Of a stretch of 31,940 nt of DNA, positions 24,062 to 31,940 are shown in pieces. Numbering within the stretch: the first letter of the stretch is position 1; every line of letters starts with the position of its first letter. The notes under the pieces are model-generated. The model had not been told where the DNA came from. It saw only the letters and a program-made list of their open reading frames with translations, and made no database searches. Source of the stretch: Dehalococcoidia bacterium (GTDB taxonomy: Bacteria; Chloroflexota; Dehalococcoidia; Dehalococcoidales; UBA1222). The translations under genes were made by a program, and so were the position numbers. The stretch is taken from the NCBI GenBank assembly GCA_009784845.1, contig WQXK01000005.1:1-31940 (forward strand), given 5' to 3'.

Positions 24062-25941
24062 GCCCCGAGAACGTGCATCAGCCGAAAGACTCCTCACGCC
24101 GTCGTGGTTTTGGCATGGGACGTGGTGGACCTGCCGCCATGATGCGCGGAGGACAAAAAGCTAAGAATTTCAGGGGTACCATGCGCAATTTGCTGCGCTA
24201 TATGCGCCCGTATCGCCTGGCTGTCATAGCTGTATTTATTTTTGCCATTGCCAGTACCGCATTCAATATTGCCGGTCCGAAAATTCTGGGCAATGCCACG
24301 ACAAAACTGTTTGAGGGTATTGTTGGAAAGGTAATGCATGTGCCCGGGGCATTTGTGGATTATGGCTATATCGGGCGCATTGCTTTGATACTGCTCACGC
24401 TGTACTTCATTAGCGCGCTTTGCAGTTATATTCAAGGCTGGCTGATGACCGGTGTGGCCATGAAAGTCACATATCGTTTTAGGCAGGATATTTTCAGGAA
24501 GATTGACAGATTGCCTCTTAAATACTTTGATACGCGCACTTACGGCGAGGTGCTGTCGCGTGTTACGAATGATGTTGATACAGTGGGGCAGACGCTAAAC
24601 CAGAGCCTAACCCAGATAATCACATCGGTGACCATGATACTGGGCGTGCTGGTTATGATGCTCTCCATAAGCTGGCTGATGACGCTGGTGGCGTTGGTTA
24701 TTATCCCGTTGGCTTTAATGCTTGTAGCCGTTGTAGTGAAGGCATCACAGCGTTACTTTAAGCAGCAGCAGGAATACCTTGGACATGTCAATGGCCATGT
24801 GGAGGAAATGTACGGAGGGCACAGTGTAGTGCGTGCCCACAATGGTGAAGAACAATCTGTGCAGAAATTCACTGGTCTTAATAAAGTGCTCTGTGGAGCC
24901 GCATGGAAGTCACAGTTCCTGTCAGGTCTGATGATACCGATAATGACATTCATCGGGAATTTAGGTTTTGTGGGTGTCAGTATTGTCGGCGGATACTTGG
25001 TGGTGCGGGGCAGTATACAAGTAGGTGATATACAGGCTTTTATCCAGTATGTGCGCTCGTTTAATCAACCGTTGGTGCAGTCGGCGCAGATCGCCAATGT
25101 TCTGCAATCCACCGCTGCTGCCGCCGAACGTGTCTTTGAGTTCCTGAATGAGGAAGAAGAAATTCCTGAGAGTGTCGCCCCTGTGGTGTTGGATGCGGTT
25201 AATGGCAGTGTGGAGTTTAATGCTATTAACTTTGGTTATGCACCTGACAAGCAGGTAATCAAAGATTTCTCGGCATGTGTACGCCCAGGGCAGAAAGTGG
25301 CTATTGTCGGACCTACCGGTGCCGGCAAAACGACAATTATTAAACTGTTAATGCGCTTCTATGACGTGCAAAGCGGAAGCATAACAGTGGATGGTGTGGA
25401 TATCCGCAACATGCAACGCGGCGAACTGCGCCGTCTGTTTGGTATGGTGTTGCAGGATACATGGCTTTATAATGGCACAATTCGCGATAATATCCGCTAT
25501 GGCCAGCCTGATGCAAGCGAGGAACAGGTTGTTCAGGCAGCTAAAATTGCTTTTGTAGACCATTTTGTGCGCACTTTGCCGCAGGGTTATGACATGGTCA
25601 TCAACGAGGAAGCCAATAATATTTCCCAGGGCGAAAAACAGCTGCTCACTATTGCCCGCGCTTTTCTAACCAATCCCAAGATACTGATTTTGGATGAGGC
25701 TACCAGTTCCGTAGATACGCGTACCGAGGTGTTTATTCAGCAGGCAATGGAAAAACTGATGACCGGTCGTACCAGCTTTATCATAGCCCATCGCCTGTCG
25801 ACTATCCGTAATGCCGATATTATATTGGTAATGCAGGACGGCGCTATTGTGGAGCAGGGCAATCATGAAAGTCTGCTAGGTGCAGGCGGCTTATATGCCT
25901 CGCTTTATAACAGCCAGTTTGAGTCCGCGCCTGCGGCATAA
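24058..25941 (+). CDS. Heterodimeric ABC exporter subunit B (catalytic Walker B)
   Basis: A 627-aa permease-ATPase half-transporter. The first 35 residues are basic and rich in Gly, Arg and Met (RRGFGMGRGGPAAMMRGG), a common feature of this partner type. Six membrane helices follow, then an ATPase with Walker A GPTGAGKTT, Walker B ILILDEATSSVD with catalytic Glu547, and switch His in IIAHRLSTIRNAD. The ABC signature is NISQGEKQ instead of LSGGQ (about 522-526). This is the non-canonical half that pairs with the Asp-type Walker B of subunit A, so only one of the two composite ATP sites should be fully active. It starts inside the end of subunit A (ATGA). Confidence 0.94.
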   Translation: MSPENVHQPKDSSRRRGFGMGRGGPAAMMRGGQKAKNFRGTMRNLLRYMRPYRLAVIAVFIFAIASTAFNIAGPKILGNATTKLFEGIVGKVMHVPGAFVDYGYIGRIALILLTLYFISALCSYIQGWLMTGVAMKVTYRFRQDIFRKIDRLPLKYFDTRTYGEVLSRVTNDVDTVGQTLNQSLTQIITSVTMILGVLVMMLSISWLMTLVALVIIPLALMLVAVVVKASQRYFKQQQEYLGHVNGHVEEMYGGHSVVRAHNGEEQSVQKFTGLNKVLCGAAWKSQFLSGLMIPIMTFIGNLGFVGVSIVGGYLVVRGSIQVGDIQAFIQYVRSFNQPLVQSAQIANVLQSTAAAAERVFEFLNEEEEIPESVAPVVLDAVNGSVEFNAINFGYAPDKQVIKDFSACVRPGQKVAIVGPTGAGKTTIIKLLMRFYDVQSGSITVDGVDIRNMQRGELRRLFGMVLQDTWLYNGTIRDNIRYGQPDASEEQVVQAAKIAFVDHFVRTLPQGYDMVINEEANNISQGEKQLLTIARAFLTNPKILILDEATSSVDTRTEVFIQQAMEKLMTGRTSFIIAHRLSTIRNADIILVMQDGAIVEQGNHESLLGAGGLYASLYNSQFESAPAA

Positions 25942-25955
25942 ATTGTGTAAGCAGC

Positions 25956-26007
25956 TTTTTGTGGCATGGTGTTAAAACAGGGCTTGTTTCAATTTATGCC
26001 ACAAAAA
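25956..26007. repeat. Inverted repeat after the ABC exporter operon
   Basis: Perfect 12-bp arms TTTTTGTGGCAT and ATGCCACAAAAA separated by 28 bases, starting 14 bases after the exporter stop. It may act as a transcript-end hairpin. The A/T-rich ends of the arms serve as T-runs in both directions, but the long loop makes this uncertain. The rest of 26008-26126 shows nothing else. Confidence 0.45.
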
Positions 26008-26126
26008 TGAAAGAAAAAACCATATTTTTTAGAGGAATGGACGAACGGCTGATGTATGTGGCGCAAAACTGACAAAACGAGGGACTGTATGTATGCAGGA
26101 TGTAGCTGCGGCGAGAATTGAGAAAA

Positions 26127-26199
26127 TGCCCCCAAGGGAATTCGAATCCCTGTTGATGGCTTGAAAGGCCACTGTCCTAGGCCTCTAGACGATGGGGGC
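26127..26199 (-). tRNA. tRNA-Glu (anticodon UUC)
   Basis: The minus strand folds as a cloverleaf. The acceptor is GCCCCCA/TGGGGGC. The D arm follows in CGTCTAGAGGCCTAGGAC. The anticodon stem GTGGC/GCCAT (with an A-G or wobble end pair) encloses loop CTTTCAA with anticodon TTC. The T arm is CAGGGATTCGAATTCCCTT. Discriminator A; CCA is not encoded (TTT follows). Confidence 0.96.
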
Positions 26200-26212
26200 A
26201 GGACAACACCAA

Positions 26213-26241
26213 AGTATAACAGAGAGCATGGATGTTGGCAA
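26213..26241 (-). promoter_or_regulatory. Promoter of tRNA-Glu
   Basis: On the minus strand, -35 TTGCCA (26241-26236), 17-nt spacer, -10 TATACT (26218-26213). The predicted start is about 7 bases before the tRNA 5' end. It lies in the short gap after the nadC stop. Confidence 0.7.
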
Positions 26242-26282
26242 CGCAAGCCAAGGCAAAGAAGACAATCTTTTGCAAACCCCGC

Positions 26283-27146
26283 TCACAGCACCTCAAGGCT
26301 AAAATCATACACCTTAACCGAATGAGTCAGCGCACCTATCGAGATAATATGCACGCCTGTTTCAGCAACTGCTCTCACATTTTGCAGTGTAATACCGCCC
26401 GATGCTTCAAAACGCACGCGTCCTTTGAGTTTTGACACAACTGCTTGCATTTCATCAACGCTCATATTATCCAGTAGCACTATGTCGGCACCAGAGGAAA
26501 CTGCTTCTTCAGCCTGAGATAAGCTGTTTACCTCCACCTCAATTTCCAGCCCTCTGCGATTGCGTTTTTTAGCCTGCGAGACAATCTCCCTCAAACTTTG
26601 GCCCGCATTCCGCAGTGCGGCAATATGGTTGTCTTTAATCAATATAGCGTCAGAAAGGTGCATTCGGTGGTTTTTACCGCCACCGCAGGACACAGCATAC
26701 TTCTCCAACAAGCGCTGCCCGGCAGATGTTTTGCGCGTGTCAGCAATCTGCGCCTTTGTGCCTTTTATACACTCCACATAAACGGCAGTTGCGCTGGCAA
26801 CAGCGCTAAGGTGACAAACGAAGTTCAGGGCAGTGCGCTCAGCGCGCAGGATAGAACGTGTATTGCCGCTGACCATAGCAACTTTATCTCCTGCCTTCAG
26901 CCTACTGCCATCCGTCTTGCGCACGTCAACTTTCAAGTTTGGATCCACACGCTGAAAAACAGCTGTGAAAACCCCTATGCCGCTTAGTACGCCATCAGCT
27001 TTGGACAACAGTACAGCTTGGCTTTCCAAATTCGCTGGTATAACAAGCATGCCGGTGGCGTCACTGCGGAATCTGTCCTCCGCCAGTGCCAGCCGTATAA
27101 TAGCTTGTACTTCACGCTTTTGCAGCAGTTCGTCCGAGGTTTTCAC
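26283..27146 (-). CDS. nadC: Quinolinate (nicotinate-nucleotide) phosphoribosyltransferase
   Basis: A 287-aa enzyme that makes nicotinate mononucleotide from quinolinate and PRPP, the last committed step of de novo NAD synthesis. Motifs are RTALNFVCHLSAVAS, IADTRKTSAGQR, GGGKNHRMHLSDAILIKDNH and EVEVNSLSQAEEAV, then VRFEASGGITLQNV. These cover both the N-terminal sandwich and the alpha/beta barrel with substrate-binding Arg, Lys and His residues. The start is GTG 27146 with AAGGAG six bases upstream, placed 35 bases inside the end of nadB, so the two are coupled. Length is usual for the family. nadA (quinolinate synthase) is not in the window. Confidence 0.97.
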   Translation of the reverse strand: MKTSDELLQKREVQAIIRLALAEDRFRSDATGMLVIPANLESQAVLLSKADGVLSGIGVFTAVFQRVDPNLKVDVRKTDGSRLKAGDKVAMVSGNTRSILRAERTALNFVCHLSAVASATAVYVECIKGTKAQIADTRKTSAGQRLLEKYAVSCGGGKNHRMHLSDAILIKDNHIAALRNAGQSLREIVSQAKKRNRRGLEIEVEVNSLSQAEEAVSSGADIVLLDNMSVDEMQAVVSKLKGRVRFEASGGITLQNVRAVAETGVHIISIGALTHSVKVYDFSLEVL

Positions 27147-28701
27147 GGCACTCCTTTCTTATGACAATATGTTTATGCCAAGCGGGCTCCGTTTTGGGAT
27201 AATCCGAGCGGTAGTGCGCTCCACGGCTTTCCAGTCTCATAATAGCCGCCTCTGTCATTAGTCGTCCGGCAGTAACCAAATTCAACAGTTCCCATGACAG
27301 CTGCTCCTGCGGCTTACCCAAGCACTCCTGCCATCCCGCCATTATTGTTGCAGCGTGCATAAGCCCATCTGTGTTGCGCACAATTCCAACATTATCCCAC
27401 AGCAGTTGCTGCAGGTCAGACAGGTGCGGCATCTTAACTGCTGTGGCACTACTGCGATGCGGCATGGCAGCATGCAATCCATCATTCCAATCAAATGCCA
27501 AATCCGAAGAACTGCCTTTTAGGCTACGCTGAATTATACGCTTGCCGAACACCAACACCTCCAGCAGTGAATTGGAGGCTAATCTGTTGGCGCCATGTAC
27601 GCCGGTACAGGCCGTCTCTCCAGCGGCAAATAGCCCTGGAATACTGGTCTCACCGCATGCATTGACCCTGATGCCGCCAATCATGTAGTGGGCTGCAGGG
27701 GATACGGGTATCATTTCCTTCAGTATGTCCAGCTTACGTTCCAAACAATAGCGGTAAATCTGCGGGAAACGCGTGGCGGTAACTTGTGCCGGCAAATGCG
27801 TGACATCCAGATATACATGCCCCGTGCCACTCTTCTGCATTTCACAGACTATACTGCGCGCTACAATATCGCGAGGCGCCAGTTCTGCTTGGGGTGTATA
27901 GGAATTCATAAAAGCCTCTCCGCTTGCGTTGCGCAGTATGCCACCTTCGCCACGCATAGCCTCGGAGATTAGGAATGTTTCCGCGCCCGGCATATGGAAG
28001 GCTGTGGGATGAAACTGGAAGAACTCCATATCCACAATATCAGCCCCTGCCCGATATGCCAATGCAATGCCGTCGCCTGTGGCGACTTGCGGATTGGTGG
28101 TAAGCTTAAACATCTGCCCTGCTCCACCAGTGGCAAGTATTAGAAAACGGCAGCCGAATTGCTGTATGACACCGCTTTGCGTCTCAAGCGTTTCAAGCCC
28201 GCATACCGCTCCATCTTCCAGTAGGATTCTTGTTGCCAGACAATGCTCCAGCAGGGGTATCTGCGCCTGCCTAATTTGGCGGCTGAGAGTGGTTTCTATC
28301 TGAGCACCGGTGGCGTCGCCTCCGGCATGCAGTATACGCGGCATGCTATGAGCCGCCTCGCGCGTCAAGGCAATCTCTCCGTTGATAGTATCAAACGGGA
28401 CGCCAAAACGTACTAGGTCTGCTATGCGCGCTTGGGCCTCCTGTGTCAGGATACGTACGGCTTCTTCGCGACATAATCCGGCACTTGCAGCGATGGTGTC
28501 CTCATAATGCAACGCAGGAGAGTCATTGACTGAAATAGCGGCAGCGATGCCGCCTTGGGCAAGGCGCGTGTTGCAGTCCTCAATACTGCCTTTGGTAACC
28601 AGCAACACACTGCCGTGCTCACGAGCCAGCAGGGCGCTGTACAGCCCGGCAATACCACTGCCGACGATGACGTAATCGTAGGTCCTTTTGGGCCGCTTCA
28701 T
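27112..28701 (-). CDS. nadB: L-aspartate oxidase
   Basis: A 529-aa FAD enzyme that oxidises L-aspartate to iminoaspartate, first step of de novo NAD synthesis; fumarate can serve as electron acceptor without oxygen. The N-terminal dinucleotide fold is YVIVGSGIAGLYSALLA, followed by LAQGGIAAAI, the flavoprotein segment TGDGIALAYRAGADIVDMEF, HPTAF, HYMIGGIRVN and the C-terminal FAD motif AAGETACTGVHGANRLASNS. A helical C-terminal domain follows. The start is ATG 28701, ten bases after the yajC stop, with no strong ribosome site, so coupling to yajC translation is likely. It overlaps nadC by 35 bases. Confidence 0.97.
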   Translation of the reverse strand: MKRPKRTYDYVIVGSGIAGLYSALLAREHGSVLLVTKGSIEDCNTRLAQGGIAAAISVNDSPALHYEDTIAASAGLCREEAVRILTQEAQARIADLVRFGVPFDTINGEIALTREAAHSMPRILHAGGDATGAQIETTLSRQIRQAQIPLLEHCLATRILLEDGAVCGLETLETQSGVIQQFGCRFLILATGGAGQMFKLTTNPQVATGDGIALAYRAGADIVDMEFFQFHPTAFHMPGAETFLISEAMRGEGGILRNASGEAFMNSYTPQAELAPRDIVARSIVCEMQKSGTGHVYLDVTHLPAQVTATRFPQIYRYCLERKLDILKEMIPVSPAAHYMIGGIRVNACGETSIPGLFAAGETACTGVHGANRLASNSLLEVLVFGKRIIQRSLKGSSSDLAFDWNDGLHAAMPHRSSATAVKMPHLSDLQQLLWDNVGIVRNTDGLMHAATIMAGWQECLGKPQEQLSWELLNLVTAGRLMTEAAIMRLESRGAHYRSDYPKTEPAWHKHIVIRKECRENLGRTAAKA

Positions 28702-28711
28702 TTATGTAAAA

Positions 28712-28987
28712 CTATTTATTATCTTCTAACTGTTTTTGGGCTACCGCCATACGCGCCATACGAAAAGATGCGCCTGATTCCACTTTGATGACAAGCGTGT
28801 CATCATCGGCACCAATCACCTCGCCGTATATGCCGGACCACGTAATAACGCGGTCACCAACTTTAATATTGGCTGCAAGTTGCGCCTGATCCTGTTGACG
28901 TTTGCGCTGCGGGCGCACCATCATAAAATAAAAGCCGGCGAACATGACGACCAGAAAGCCCACCATAATCCATGTGGTTGTATCCAT
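28712..28987 (-). CDS. yajC: Preprotein translocase accessory subunit YajC
   Basis: A 91-aa protein with one N-terminal membrane helix (about residues 5-24) followed at once by the basic MVRPQRKRQQ stretch and a small soluble domain (KVGDRVITWSGIYGEVI). This is the standard layout of YajC, which associates with SecDF at the Sec translocon. The start is ATG 28987 with an excellent CAGGAGGG ribosome site seven bases upstream. It leads the yajC-nadB-nadC operon. yajC more often neighbours tgt and secDF, so its link with the NAD genes here is less usual. No convincing promoter was seen in the 189 bases upstream. Confidence 0.95.
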   Translation of the reverse strand: MDTTTWIMVGFLVVMFAGFYFMMVRPQRKRQQDQAQLAANIKVGDRVITWSGIYGEVIGADDDTLVIKVESGASFRMARMAVAQKQLEDNK

Positions 28988-29176
28988 TTACCCTCCTGAA
29001 AACCGCTCGGGCATTTGCTACACGCACCATATGTAGACAAATTCGTCGGTAGAACCATCAGTTTAGCACGTTGTCGAAAGGACTACCAATTTATTTACGA
29101 GGATAATATGCTGCATTTGAGTTATCTATCTTTCCCATTCTGCATTATTCTCAGTGACAATTTCATACAAGCAGTT

Positions 29177-30919
29177 TCAGTTGTTCCATGACAAGTACTT
29201 TTGTGAAATGTTTTCGTCAAATTTCAATATTTGCGGATAGCGACAGGTTTTTTGGGACAAACAAACGTGGCATTCAAAGCAATTGAATGTTTCGAATTCA
29301 TGATGACGCAAAATAGACATAGCGCGATTAACAATATCGGCATTGAACATGGTGCACAGTATACTTTCTGTTTCACAGACATCTATCTTGGCAATATACA
29401 ACGCGTATGTCGCCTCTTTCACGCACCTATAGAAAGCGACCTCTTCTATGGGTATGTAACCATCTTTTATAAACTTATCCAGGTTTTCAATCCCTTTTTG
29501 ATACTCCCCCGCCTTACAGCAAAGAAGATACTTAAAGCAAAGATTGTTCATTTTATCAAAAGAGGCGTCTTTACTTAACGGCAGTACTACCAGTGGTTTT
29601 ATGTTATCAAACACGTTGTAAGAGTTTGAGTCGATAAAATCAACTATACCAATCAATTCTTCCCTGCTACATTGGTTTAATTTTTTCACACATTCTTTGA
29701 TTGAGTTATGCCTAAGTTGCCTTCTCAAATATTGGCTGTTAATTTGTACAATATTGCTTATTTCTGGAATGAATGCATGAAGCGAAGGAAATCCCAAGAA
29801 AGATACGTCTCTGTGGAATAAACTCCAGCCATTCTTCCTTACAATACCCAGCAGAAAGCTGAGAAAAAACTCATTGTCGGCATCTTTTGTTTTACACCAG
29901 CAATCGGAAAACTCATATGAGCCGGCTCCAGCAAAAAGTGCGTACGGATAAACCCCGTCCCCGCTTCGGAACATCCTTTCAAAGTTTATATCCGCATCCA
30001 CATTTGTCTCAAACGTAAACACGTTCAGCCAAAGATTGGCATGCGGCAGATCCCTTCCCTGAAAAAGTTCTGTTATAGTCCTCTCCGCCGCGATAGATAG
30101 TATTGGATGGCAACCAAACTTCACAAAATACTTCCCTGTGGCTTTATCAATAAAATACATGCCGACGACAGGCAAGCCCTTTCCCAAAGAACAGTCCTTG
30201 AATTTTATGGCATAATTTCCCGTTCTTACCAGTTTTGTTACGACATTGCGCATTTCAGGCGAAAAATTGATATCTTCCAACTGAATATCAGGGGGAGTTG
30301 TTTTGCCCTCATGGATAATTTTGTTGGCATAACGCTCAAATATTTCACTTATGCTTTGAACCAAAGCCTCGGTATAAGTATTCCCTGCCGCCATGCCGTT
30401 GCTGGCATAAATGTGCTCACTAAGCCTTGCAGGGAAAAAGACCTGCTCTTTGCTGTCAAAATTTACATACGGCACGCAAAATACTACCTTGTTGTCTCTT
30501 TCGTACTTAGTATTAAGGCTTGTCAAATCATCAATCGTAACGCCATCAATATTGACAGCTTCTTTAAATCTTCCTACGCACTTCAAATACTCGTCATGCG
30601 AAATCGTTTTCTCATCCGGCGCATAATAAAATTTGGCGTCACAGGTTTCATTTTTTGCCGGATATAGGTACTTGTAAAGCGCAAAATTCTGAATTCTTTC
30701 CAGTAACTCAGCATACGCGCTTGCCAACGCAGCATCTTTGGAGACGCCCTTTCCATTGGTGCCCAAATCCAAGCCATCAATTGTAATGCGGGCGCAAAAT
30801 ACCCCATCAAAGCTTTGTGTTACATTTTCATCAACAAAAATTCTATTCTTTGATAGAATCATTTTGACCCTGTAAATTGTATCCGCAGGTTCGGCATCCT
30901 TGTAAAGCCTATAATTCAT
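29177..30919 (-). CDS. YcaO-domain protein with C-terminal cysteine cluster
   Basis: A 580-aa YcaO-superfamily protein, the ATP-dependent group that activates amide backbones in azoline/thioamide formation. It aligns by eye along the E. coli YcaO pattern: TNGKGVSKDAALASAYAELLERI (Glu71, Glu74), ASNGMAAGNTYTEALVQSISE with EIFERY (Glu192, Glu195) and FGCHP with ERTITELFQGR (Glu279, Glu284). These are the expected ATP/Mg-binding acidic residues. The C-terminal part is helical/TPR-like. It ends with a CxxCxxC-x5-C cluster (Cys547, 550, 553 and 559), suited to a metal or Fe-S site and absent from E. coli YcaO as I recall it. E. coli YcaO is linked to beta-methylthiolation of ribosomal protein S12; no partner or precursor peptide gene is evident here. 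Base composition is clearly more AT-rich than neighbouring genes. The start is ATG 30919, with GAGGGG about 13 bases upstream. Confidence 0.88.
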   Translation of the reverse strand: MNYRLYKDAEPADTIYRVKMILSKNRIFVDENVTQSFDGVFCARITIDGLDLGTNGKGVSKDAALASAYAELLERIQNFALYKYLYPAKNETCDAKFYYAPDEKTISHDEYLKCVGRFKEAVNIDGVTIDDLTSLNTKYERDNKVVFCVPYVNFDSKEQVFFPARLSEHIYASNGMAAGNTYTEALVQSISEIFERYANKIIHEGKTTPPDIQLEDINFSPEMRNVVTKLVRTGNYAIKFKDCSLGKGLPVVGMYFIDKATGKYFVKFGCHPILSIAAERTITELFQGRDLPHANLWLNVFTFETNVDADINFERMFRSGDGVYPYALFAGAGSYEFSDCWCKTKDADNEFFLSFLLGIVRKNGWSLFHRDVSFLGFPSLHAFIPEISNIVQINSQYLRRQLRHNSIKECVKKLNQCSREELIGIVDFIDSNSYNVFDNIKPLVVLPLSKDASFDKMNNLCFKYLLCCKAGEYQKGIENLDKFIKDGYIPIEEVAFYRCVKEATYALYIAKIDVCETESILCTMFNADIVNRAMSILRHHEFETFNCFECHVCLSQKTCRYPQILKFDENISQKYLSWNN

Positions 30920-31132
30920 ACGATTTTCAGCCCCTCATCTTCCTGTTCCCTACAGGTATCATGCCATAGATTTTGCCCAGACTTCAAAGTCGGCTAAAGC
31001 ACAGCTAAGCCATTGCTTTGAGCAATTTTTCTTGCCACCGGCTACTAGTATAACACTCCATATAGACTAGCGTATTGTCGGATTTTTACAAAAACACTGC
31101 GTTCGGCACATTTTGGACCGGTTTACTGTCAT

Positions 31133-31161
31133 TTGATTGTGTTGAAGTGGTAAACTATAAG
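31133..31161 (+). promoter_or_regulatory. Promoter of the 31194 gene
   Basis: -35 TTGATT (31133-31138), 17-nt spacer, -10 TATAAG (31156-31161). The predicted leader is about 26 nt and holds TTTGGAGGAG before the ATG. The gap from 30920 to 31132 otherwise shows only a small hairpin at 31012-31030. Confidence 0.6.
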
Positions 31162-31193
31162 TTGAGAACAGTAAAGTTTGGAGGAGTATAAAA

Positions 31194-31577
31194 ATGAAAC
31201 ATGAAAGACCTGTAAGAGTTTTCATAGGAGTCAACCGTGTCGGGTACGAGTACAGAATGACACATGCCGAAGCTGACGGGCTTTTTGTACGTGCTTTTAA
31301 CTTTCAGAGAAAGTGCCAAGAACAAAAAACCGATGTTATCCGCGTCACCATGAAGCAGATTTTCAAATCGAGCGATACTGTTATCCGTACCGAAGAATAC
31401 TTTATGACCAAAGAGAATGAAGCCCTTCTTCGTGAAATAGCAGGCGAAGTTCAGGGAAAATCAAAAGCCCAGCAAAATGAAAAAACACGGTTGGAGAAAA
31501 GCGCCAAACAGTACGGCAAACGGCTGGACAAGCAAGAGCGGCGCGAAGTGAAAAAGACCTTAGGGCGTATAAAATAG
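31194..31577 (+). CDS. Unrecognised basic protein
   Basis: A 127-aa protein I do not recognise. The N-terminal half may be a small alpha/beta domain (RPVRVFIGVNRVGYEYRMTHAEADGL, then DVIRVTMKQIFKSSDTVIRTEEYFM). The C-terminal third is a strongly charged helix rich in Lys, Arg, Glu and Gln (about residues 88-127), which could bind nucleic acid or form a coiled coil. There is no signal peptide, membrane segment or Cys motif. An excellent GGAGG site lies nine bases before the ATG and a good promoter is just upstream, so it is probably expressed alone. No terminator hairpin was found after it. The coding potential is supported by the start signals and composition, not by homology. Confidence 0.6.
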   Translation: MKHERPVRVFIGVNRVGYEYRMTHAEADGLFVRAFNFQRKCQEQKTDVIRVTMKQIFKSSDTVIRTEEYFMTKENEALLREIAGEVQGKSKAQQNEKTRLEKSAKQYGKRLDKQERREVKKTLGRIK

Positions 31578-31940
31578 CCCTGAAAAACAACTCCATCACT
31601 CCGTTCGCACGTTGAGCACATAATACAGGCATAAGCATCACTGTATCTGTGGTGGTATGTTCTCGCAGAAAACGTGCTTCGCTGTGTGGCTACTATGGTA
31701 TGGCTATTTTCAAAATGGTCGCGGAATTAGGTCCGGACGGTTCGGATTTGCGCCATTTTGGCGGAGGGGGAAGGATCATCGTTATGAGTCATACAAAAAG
31801 ACGGCTCGCAAACGGCTTATCACTTGCTATAAAATCACAAAACTTTCTTATCGTGTTGATATAACGCAAGCACTATATTTCCTGTAGGACTCTGTTCCCT
31901 TGTGCGCTTGCAACAATTTTGAAGCCATATTTTTTCGCGG
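31578..31940. other. Terminal region without a supported gene
   Basis: Two short plus-strand frames overlap here (31649-31864 and 31657-31887) but neither has a ribosome site or a recognisable motif. Nothing else, such as an RNA fold, repeat or terminator, was convincing. It may hold a decayed gene, but this cannot be shown from the sequence. Confidence 0.4.

Noticed and set aside
29108..29191. A 27-codon plus-strand ORF (starts MLHLSYLSF) with a GAGG site, next to the YcaO gene, as a possible precursor peptide
   Set aside because: It is convergent with and overlaps the YcaO end, has one Cys and no leader/core layout, and nothing supports its expression.
30107..30667. A 186-codon plus-strand frame inside the YcaO gene
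   Set aside because: It is antisense to a well-supported protein with family motifs. It has no ribosome site or domain.
31012..31030. Hairpin ATTGCT-TTG-AGCAAT followed by TTTT on the plus strand
   Set aside because: It resembles a terminator, but no plus-strand gene lies upstream to be ended. The stem is only 6 bp and may be chance in AT-rich DNA.
31649..31887. Two overlapping plus-strand frames of 71 and 76 codons
   Set aside because: No ribosome site, no motif, and they compete with each other. I could not show a decayed gene either.
1..31940. CRISPR arrays, rRNA genes, transposases or integrases
   Set aside because: Looked for and not seen: no spaced direct repeats, rRNA-like sequence or recombinase motifs.

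Overview
This window looks like chromosomal DNA from an anaerobic or oxygen-avoiding bacterium. Two radical-SAM enzymes with [4Fe-4S] motifs, an Nfu-type Fe-S protein, an alternative alkaline-phosphatase-fold phosphoglycerate mutase/homoserine kinase and clostridial-style heterodimeric ABC exporters point to a Gram-positive-like or Chloroflexota (Dehalococcoidia/Anaerolineae-like) lineage. That assignment comes from gene content only and is not proven. Genes are dense, TTG/GTG starts are frequent, and many sigma-70-type promoters can be read directly.

Left part (1-9,400): tRNA-Pro(CGG); an ApgM-family protein (possible homoserine kinase) with a small zinc ribbon; lysC; a divergent Nfu gene; a TPR protein leading into gyrA; then, on the minus strand, a B12-binding-type radical-SAM protein followed by a small Cys-rich protein. 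A 17-bp-arm palindrome separates the convergent gyrA and minus-strand genes.

Centre (9,400-19,700): a HIT hydrolase starts a plus-strand run with a PLDc_N membrane protein, an ABC-2 transporter (ATPase plus permease) and two GT-C-type membrane glycosyltransferases. Next is the most interesting unit: a strong promoter drives a lysine-2,3-aminomutase-family enzyme, two different D-Ala-D-Ala-ligase-fold ATP-grasp enzymes and a GNAT acetyltransferase, tightly packed. This looks like a small biosynthetic pathway that makes beta-lysine, joins it to something and acetylates it; the product is unknown. A zincin metallopeptidase (apparently leaderless) and a DUF6602 nuclease-like protein follow.

Right part (19,700-31,940): an ABC-F ATPase with an inverted repeat across its promoter; a heterodimeric ABC exporter preceded by a 16-codon ORF that overlaps its start; tRNA-Glu(UUC); the minus-strand operon yajC-nadB-nadC (protein secretion and de novo NAD synthesis); then an AT-richer segment with a YcaO-family protein carrying a C-terminal Cys cluster, an unrecognised basic protein and about 360 bases with no supported gene. 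This last segment may have been acquired by transfer. No CRISPR array, rRNA, insertion sequence or integrase is seen.
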